Shown here: in pieces, positions 60,140-64,000 of the stretch
How the letters are laid out: the number at the start of each line of letters is the position of its first letter
Position numbering within the stretch: the first letter of the stretch is position 1
Assembly (NCBI RefSeq): GCF_001456955.1
Contig: NZ_KQ758467.1
Span: 1-64,000, forward strand
Direction of reading: 5' to 3'
DNA length: 64,000 bases
Origin: Microbacterium enclense
Lineage (GTDB): Bacteria > Actinomycetota > Actinomycetes > Actinomycetales > Microbacteriaceae
Position numbers and translations under genes: made by a program
The notes under the pieces: generated by a model
Databases searched by the model: none
What the model was told of the DNA's origin: nothing
Seen by the model: only the letters and a program-made list of their open reading frames with translations

Positions 60140-61471
60140 ATGAGCACTGAGACCTCCGAGCCATCGACCCTCCGGCGCGGGATCGGCGGCCCGCTGCTGT
60201 TCGCATTCATCCTCGGCGACGTCCTCGGAGCCGGGATCTACGCGCTGATGGGCGTGCTGTCGGAGCGGGTCGGCGGCATGCTGTGGGCGCCCCTGCTGGC
60301 GGCCCTTCTGCTGGCCCTGCTGACCGCGGGGTCGTACGCCGAGTTGGTGACGAAGTATCCCCGGGCGGGCGGTGCCGCCGTGTTCGCGGAGCGGGCCTTC
60401 AAGAACAGACTCGTGTCGTTCCTGATCGGCTTCAGCATGCTGGCCGCGGGGGTCACGAGCGCCGCCGGGCTCTCGATCGCGTTCGCGGGCGAATACCTCT
60501 CGACCTTCGTCGACCTGCCCGTCATTCCCGTGGCCATCGTCTTCCTCGCCGTCGTCGCGGCGCTGAACGCCCGTGGCATCCGGGAATCCCTGGGGGCCAA
60601 CGTCGTGATGACCGTGATCGAGGTCAGCGGCCTCGTCATCGTCATCGTGGTCGTCGGTGTCCTCCTCGGTGGCGGCGGCGGCGACGTCGCCCGGGTCGCA
60701 CAGCCGCCGGAGGGGACCGGCGTCGCCACCGCGGTGCTCGCCGGCGCGATCATCGCCTACTACTCGTTCGTAGGGTTCGAGACCTCGGCCAACATGATCG
60801 AGGAGGTCAAGGAGCCGTCGAAAATGTACCCGCGGGCGCTGTTCGCCGCCCTCGGCACGGCGGGCCTCGTCTACGTGCTGGTCGGACTCGCCAGCAGCAT
60901 CGCGCTGCCGCCCGAGGAGCTCGCGGCATCCAGCGGGCCGCTCCTCGCGGTCGTCGAAGCGAGCGGCGTCGGCGTTCCGTCGTGGCTGTTCAGCCTCATC
61001 GCGCTGATCGCCGTGGCGAACGGCGCGCTGCTCACGATGATCATGGCCAGCCGCTTGACCTACGGCATGGCCGAGCAGGGTCTGCTGCCGCGTGTGCTGT
61101 CGCGCGTGCTGCCGAATCGTCGCACGCCCTGGGTGGCGATCCTCGCCACGACCGTCGTCGCGATGCTGCTGACGCTGGTCGGCGATCTGAGCCTGCTGGC
61201 CGAGACGGTGGTGCTTCTGCTGCTGTTCGTCTTCCTCAGCGCCAATGTCTCGGTGCTCGTGCTGCGCCGCGACAGGGTCGAGCACGCGCACTTCCGCGTG
61301 TGGACCTTCGTGCCCGTGCTCGGCATCGCGTCGTGCCTGCTGCTGCTGAGTCAGCAGAGTCTCACCGTGTGGATCTTCGGCGCCGTGCTGCTCGCCATCG
61401 GTGTGGGCCTGTACTTCCTGGCGCGGTGGGGGCGCGCGCGGGGGGAGCGGACGGCGTCCGCGCAGCGGTGA
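60140..61471 (+). CDS. APC-family amino-acid permease
   Basis: The 443-residue protein has about 12 membrane helices. Motifs include FILGDVLGAGIYALMG (unwound helix 1), YPRAGGAAVFAERAF, IAYYSFVGFETSANMIEEVKEPSKMYPRALFAAL (helix 6 and the conserved loop) and RLTYGMAEQGLLPRVL. It is closest to the cationic or broad amino-acid group. The substrate is not readable. The start is leaderless-type (TACGGT, 7 nt). Confidence 0.9.
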   Translation: MSTETSEPSTLRRGIGGPLLFAFILGDVLGAGIYALMGVLSERVGGMLWAPLLAALLLALLTAGSYAELVTKYPRAGGAAVFAERAFKNRLVSFLIGFSMLAAGVTSAAGLSIAFAGEYLSTFVDLPVIPVAIVFLAVVAALNARGIRESLGANVVMTVIEVSGLVIVIVVVGVLLGGGGGDVARVAQPPEGTGVATAVLAGAIIAYYSFVGFETSANMIEEVKEPSKMYPRALFAALGTAGLVYVLVGLASSIALPPEELAASSGPLLAVVEASGVGVPSWLFSLIALIAVANGALLTMIMASRLTYGMAEQGLLPRVLSRVLPNRRTPWVAILATTVVAMLLTLVGDLSLLAETVVLLLLFVFLSANVSVLVLRRDRVEHAHFRVWTFVPVLGIASCLLLLSQQSLTVWIFGAVLLAIGVGLYFLARWGRARGERTASAQR

Positions 61472-61514
61472 CGCGCGGCCCCGGGTCTCGGAGTCGGATC
61501 GTCGGGCGTCGGCC

Positions 61515-62522
61515 TCAGCGGTAGTGCGTGACCCACTGCCAGATCGCCGGGCGCCGCGGCGACGACGTGGTGCGGAGGAGGTCGACCGCCCGTAGCGCCG
61601 GGACCGGCTCGGAGACGGATGCCGCGGAGGCACGCTCGGCCCGCGCGACGCCGCCGTTCTCGCGGAGCTCCCCGGCGAGGCTCTCCACCTCCGCGGCGCT
61701 CGGCCGCGAGGCGGGGTCGGGATCGGTCATCGCCGTCAGCAGCGTGCGCCAGCCGTGCCCCAGGGTGGCGGGGATGTCGGGGTCGTACGCGAGGGGCGCG
61801 AGCACGAGTTCCTGGATCGGGCCACCGCGCAGCGGAGGCTCGCCGGTCAGCGCTTCGAGAGCCAGCAGCCCGAGGGCGTACACGTCGGACTCGGCCCGCG
61901 GCGGCTCTCCGCGCACCTGCTCCGGCGTCAGGTACGACGACGGTCGGCCGGGAGCGGGGGATGCCGGGTGTGCTCCGCCGAGATGCGTGATGTCGAAGTC
62001 GGTCAGCACAGGTGCGAAGGAGCCGTCGATGTCACGGCGAGGGCGCAGGAGCACATTCGATGAGGACACCCTGCCGTGGACGATGCCGACCCGGTGGATC
62101 ATCGCCAGGGCCCCGGCCAGATCCTCCACGACGCCGGCCGCCGTACCCGGCGGGATCGGGCCTGCGGTCTCGATGCGGCTCGCGAGCGACGGTCCGGTGA
62201 TGAACTCCATGATCACGTACGCATTGCCGTCGCCGATGACCTGGGCGTCGTAGAGCGTGACGAGAGAGGGATGGTCGAGCGCAGCGAGGGTTCTCGCGCC
62301 GGAGAGACGCCGGCGCCGCGTGCGATCCACGGGGAAGACGGCCACCGCGACGTCGCGGGCGAGGATGTCGTCGCGCGCACGGAACAGATGCCGAGCGCCG
62401 TCGCCGTCTCCGAGCGGCCCGGTCAGCCGGTACCGCCCCGCGAACACGTCGCCGAGGAAGGGCACCGGCCACGTGCCCCGGGGACGCCCGCGGCCGCGGT
62501 CGCGGGTGATCTGCTGACTCAC
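61515..62522 (-). CDS. Serine/threonine protein kinase-like protein, probable pseudokinase
   Basis: The 335-residue protein keeps the PknB-like fold (YRLTGPLGDGDGARHLFRARDDILARDVAVAVF, SDVYALGLLALEALTGEPPL). Key residues are changed: the ATP Lys is Ala61 (VAVAVF for VAIKVF), the HRD Asp is Arg151 (VHGRVSSSN) and the HRD-loop Lys is Ser153. The metal Asn156 and DFG-equivalent DFD (175-177) remain. It is unlikely to transfer phosphate. There is no membrane helix. GTG start overlapping the DUF6458 stop (GTGA). Confidence 0.85.
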   Translation of the reverse strand: MSQQITRDRGRGRPRGTWPVPFLGDVFAGRYRLTGPLGDGDGARHLFRARDDILARDVAVAVFPVDRTRRRRLSGARTLAALDHPSLVTLYDAQVIGDGNAYVIMEFITGPSLASRIETAGPIPPGTAAGVVEDLAGALAMIHRVGIVHGRVSSSNVLLRPRRDIDGSFAPVLTDFDITHLGGAHPASPAPGRPSSYLTPEQVRGEPPRAESDVYALGLLALEALTGEPPLRGGPIQELVLAPLAYDPDIPATLGHGWRTLLTAMTDPDPASRPSAAEVESLAGELRENGGVARAERASAASVSEPVPALRAVDLLRTTSSPRRPAIWQWVTHYR

Positions 62523-62782
62523 ACGATCGGGTCGCCGTTGTCGCGGGTGCGACGTGTGGTGACTCGTTCTCCGTTGGCGGGATCGACGGTCGTGCGCGTG
62601 GTCGAGTCGACCGAGCGGCGCCGCAGAAGGAAGACCAGGCTGAGGACGAAGATCAGCGCGCCCGCCGCCATGAGGATGTACCCGATCACGGTGAGGTCGG
62701 CGACGCCCCCGAGGTCGAGATCGACGGCGAAGGCCAGGATGGCTCCGATGACGAAGAGGGCGATGCCGCTTCCGATACCCAT
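62519..62782 (-). CDS. DUF6458-type small membrane protein
   Basis: The 87-residue protein has two membrane helices (IGSGIALFVIGAILAFAVDLDLGGV; LTVIGYILMAAGALIFVLSLVFLL). A charged tail follows, with TTRTTVDPANGERVTTRRTRDNGDPIV, the DUF6458 pattern. GAAAGGATTCCTC precedes the ATG. It is coupled to the pseudokinase gene by a 4-bp overlap and may be its membrane partner (inference). Confidence 0.85.
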   Translation of the reverse strand: MGIGSGIALFVIGAILAFAVDLDLGGVADLTVIGYILMAAGALIFVLSLVFLLRRRSVDSTTRTTVDPANGERVTTRRTRDNGDPIV

Positions 62783-62905
62783 GAGGAATCCTTTCGAGGT
62801 GAGCCTGCGACGGAGTGCCGTGGGCCACCGTCCGTGTCGCTCAAACGGTACTGAGCTAACTATCTCGGCGCCGACCCGTGGCACGATGGCTGAGGGGGGT
62901 GCATA

Positions 62906-63568
62906 ATGGACGATCTTCGCCGTCGGGCTGATGCTTTCGCCGCGCTCGGCGATCCCGGTCGCCTGCGCATCGTCGACCTGCTCTCGGTCGGCGACATGTC
63001 GCCCAGTGAGATCGCGGCCGCGCTCGGGATGAAGTCCAACCTCGTCGCGTTCCACGTCAACGTGCTGCAGGACCGCGGAATCGCGCGGCGCGTCCGATCG
63101 GAGTCCGACGGTCGCCGCAGCTATCTGCAGCTCATCCCCGAGGCGTTCTCGACGCTCGCGCTCGCCCCCCGCCCGGTCGAGGGTCGCGTCGTCTTCGTCT
63201 GCACCGCCAATTCCGCGCGGTCGCAGCTCGCGCAGGCCATCTGGGCCGACCACAGCTCCATCCCCGCCGCATCCGCGGGGACCGATCCCGGCGAACGGGT
63301 GAACCCGGGCGCCATCGCCGCCGCCCGCCGACACGGCATCCCGCTCGACGAGGCTGCCACGCCGCGGGCCCTCGGCGACGTCGCCGCAACGGGCGACTTC
63401 GTCATCAGCGTCTGCGACCACGCCCACGAGAAGCTGGCCGGGCGCGACGACGTGCACTGGTCGATCCGCGACCCGGCGCGCATCGGCAGCGTGGCGGCCT
63501 TCGATGACACGGTCGTCGAACTGCGCTCGCGCATCGCGCGCGTGGCGTCTCGGCTCACGGCGGCCTGA
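62906..63568 (+). CDS. ArsR regulator fused to a low-molecular-weight phosphatase/arsenate-reductase domain
   Basis: The 220-residue protein has an ArsR winged helix at 1-85 (FAALGDPGRLRIVDLLSVGDMSPSEIAAALGMKSNLVAFHVNVLQDRGIARRV) and a LMW-phosphatase fold at 92-215. The CX5R loop is VFVCTANSARSQLA (Cys99, Arg105), with SAGTDPGERVNP and an Asp in WSIRDPARI. Similar fusions are found in actinobacterial arsenic loci. No Cys arsenic-binding site is seen in the regulator part, and no transporter is adjacent. GAGGGGGGTG lies before the ATG. Confidence 0.88.
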   Translation: MDDLRRRADAFAALGDPGRLRIVDLLSVGDMSPSEIAAALGMKSNLVAFHVNVLQDRGIARRVRSESDGRRSYLQLIPEAFSTLALAPRPVEGRVVFVCTANSARSQLAQAIWADHSSIPAASAGTDPGERVNPGAIAAARRHGIPLDEAATPRALGDVAATGDFVISVCDHAHEKLAGRDDVHWSIRDPARIGSVAAFDDTVVELRSRIARVASRLTAA

Positions 63569-63614
63569 CGAGACGAGGAAGAGCGGATGCCAACGGGCCC
63601 GGGCCGCGGGGTCC

Positions 63615-63748
63615 GGTCCCTTCGACGGGCTCAGGGACCTCGCGTGCGGGTGGGGCGTGGCGGGGTCCGGTCCCTTCGACGGGCTCAGGGACCTCGCGTG
63701 CGGGTGGGGGGCGGGCGGGGCCCGGTCCCTTCGACGGGCTCAGGGACC
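63615..63748. repeat. Three tandem palindromic elements, then a partial fourth
   Basis: Copies at 63615-63639, 63669-63693 and 63724-63748 are identical (GGTCCCT, TCGACGGGCTC, AGGGACC). They are spaced 54-55 bp with GCGTGCGGGTGGGG spacers. A GGCGGCTGAGCCTGTCGA fragment follows at about 63783. Confidence 0.9.
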
Positions 63749-63828
63749 TCGGTGCTGCGGGCGCGCGGAGCCCGCGGGTTTCGGCGGCTGAGCCTGTCGA
63801 GCCCCGCGAGCCGCGCCAGGGCGCCGCG

Positions 63829-64000
63829 CTACAGGTCGAGCCCGAACGCCCGCAGGTCGAGGAACCGCCCCGGCTCCACCTCGATGGGATGCTCCCTCTC
63901 GGTGAGCCGGGAGAAGCCGAGCTTGAGGTACAGCGCGTGCGCGCCGAGCATCTCGGGGCCGCTGTTCATCACGACGCGGCGCGCGCCGCGACGGCGGGCC
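63829..64000 (-). CDS. C-terminal part of a GNAT acetyltransferase (5' end outside window)
   Basis: The 57 visible residues include RRVVMNSGPEMLGAHALYLKLGFSRL, the last GNAT strand-helix (A-x-x-L-Y-x-x-L-G-F), and end RFLDLRAFGLDL. The substrate is unknown. Confidence 0.8.
   Translation of the reverse strand, partial: ARRRGARRVVMNSGPEMLGAHALYLKLGFSRLTEREHPIEVEPGRFLDLRAFGLDL

Noticed and set aside
1..64000. tRNA, rRNA or transposase genes
   Set aside because: No TPsiC-type GGTTCGANTCC with a matching acceptor stem, no rRNA-like sequence and no DDE or serine/tyrosine recombinase motif was found by reading; a tRNAscan run would be the proper test.

Overview
The window is 64 kb of very high-GC actinobacterial chromosome. 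Gene content and sequence habits point to Microbacteriaceae, most likely Microbacterium or a close relative: GTG starts, ATGA/GTGA start-stop overlaps, leaderless-type promoters and extreme use of the heptamer GGATGCC/GGCATCC. This placement is inferred from overall character; no rRNA or other marker gene is present. I saw no tRNA, rRNA, IS element, prophage or CRISPR array.

Layout. 0-2.3 kb: end of an envelope-stress operon (AmaP-like anchor, Asp23-like protein) and a DUF4258/DUF2283 pair. 2.6-6 kb: sugar ABC importer without ATPase, with a LacI-type operator and a short leader ORF. 6.2-8.9 kb: DUF1990 protein, moeA and a MobA-like/DUF6457 fusion. 8.9-9.6 kb: VapBC-type toxin-antitoxin. 9.6-12 kb: two divergent citrate synthases, one with a DNA-binding domain. 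12-19 kb: MFS exporter, AraC regulator, DUF429 protein, PCD-VOC fusion, beta-propeller hydrolase, ArsR plus SRPBCC pair. 19.5-22 kb: DUF1801 protein and sufS-sufU. 22.5-23.4 kb: a lower-GC patch with two small genes. 23.5-32.1 kb: a complete kdp potassium system, including a 54-codon membrane ORF ahead of kdpF. 32.5-36 kb: ArfB-type rescue factor and a KimA-like potassium permease. 36-40.2 kb: serine hydrolase, VanZ protein, and a copper cluster (membrane protein, YcnI, CopC). 40.2-46.7 kb: ECF sigma factor with a membrane partner, lipoprotein, MprF-like lysyltransferase, secreted protein, zinc peptidase. 47-51.5 kb: second sugar ABC importer and an M20 amidohydrolase. 51.7-55.4 kb: FAD reductase and tandem DUF4190/septum-formation paralogues. 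55.6-58.3 kb: alpha-glucosidase and LacI regulator with a perfect operator. 59-64 kb: apt, amino-acid permease, pseudokinase with DUF6458 protein, ArsR-phosphatase fusion, and the end of a GNAT gene.

The most unusual content is structural. (1) At least four sequence-unrelated families of short inverted-repeat units (59, 66, 71 and 87 bp) lie between genes, often paired or in tandem, including six copies at 58.4-59.0 kb. (2) A second, about 25-bp palindromic element with a fixed core (CTTCGACRGGCTCAG) and arms that change together occurs about 20 times. Many copies lie in frame inside kdpB, adding roughly 100 residues to the protein. (3) Many genes start 6-8 nt after a TANNNT box, and two genes have tiny leader ORFs whose stop overlaps the main GTG start.

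Potassium uptake (kdp plus KimA-like), carbohydrate import and breakdown (two importers, alpha-glucosidase, LacI regulator) and envelope or copper stress are the main functional themes.
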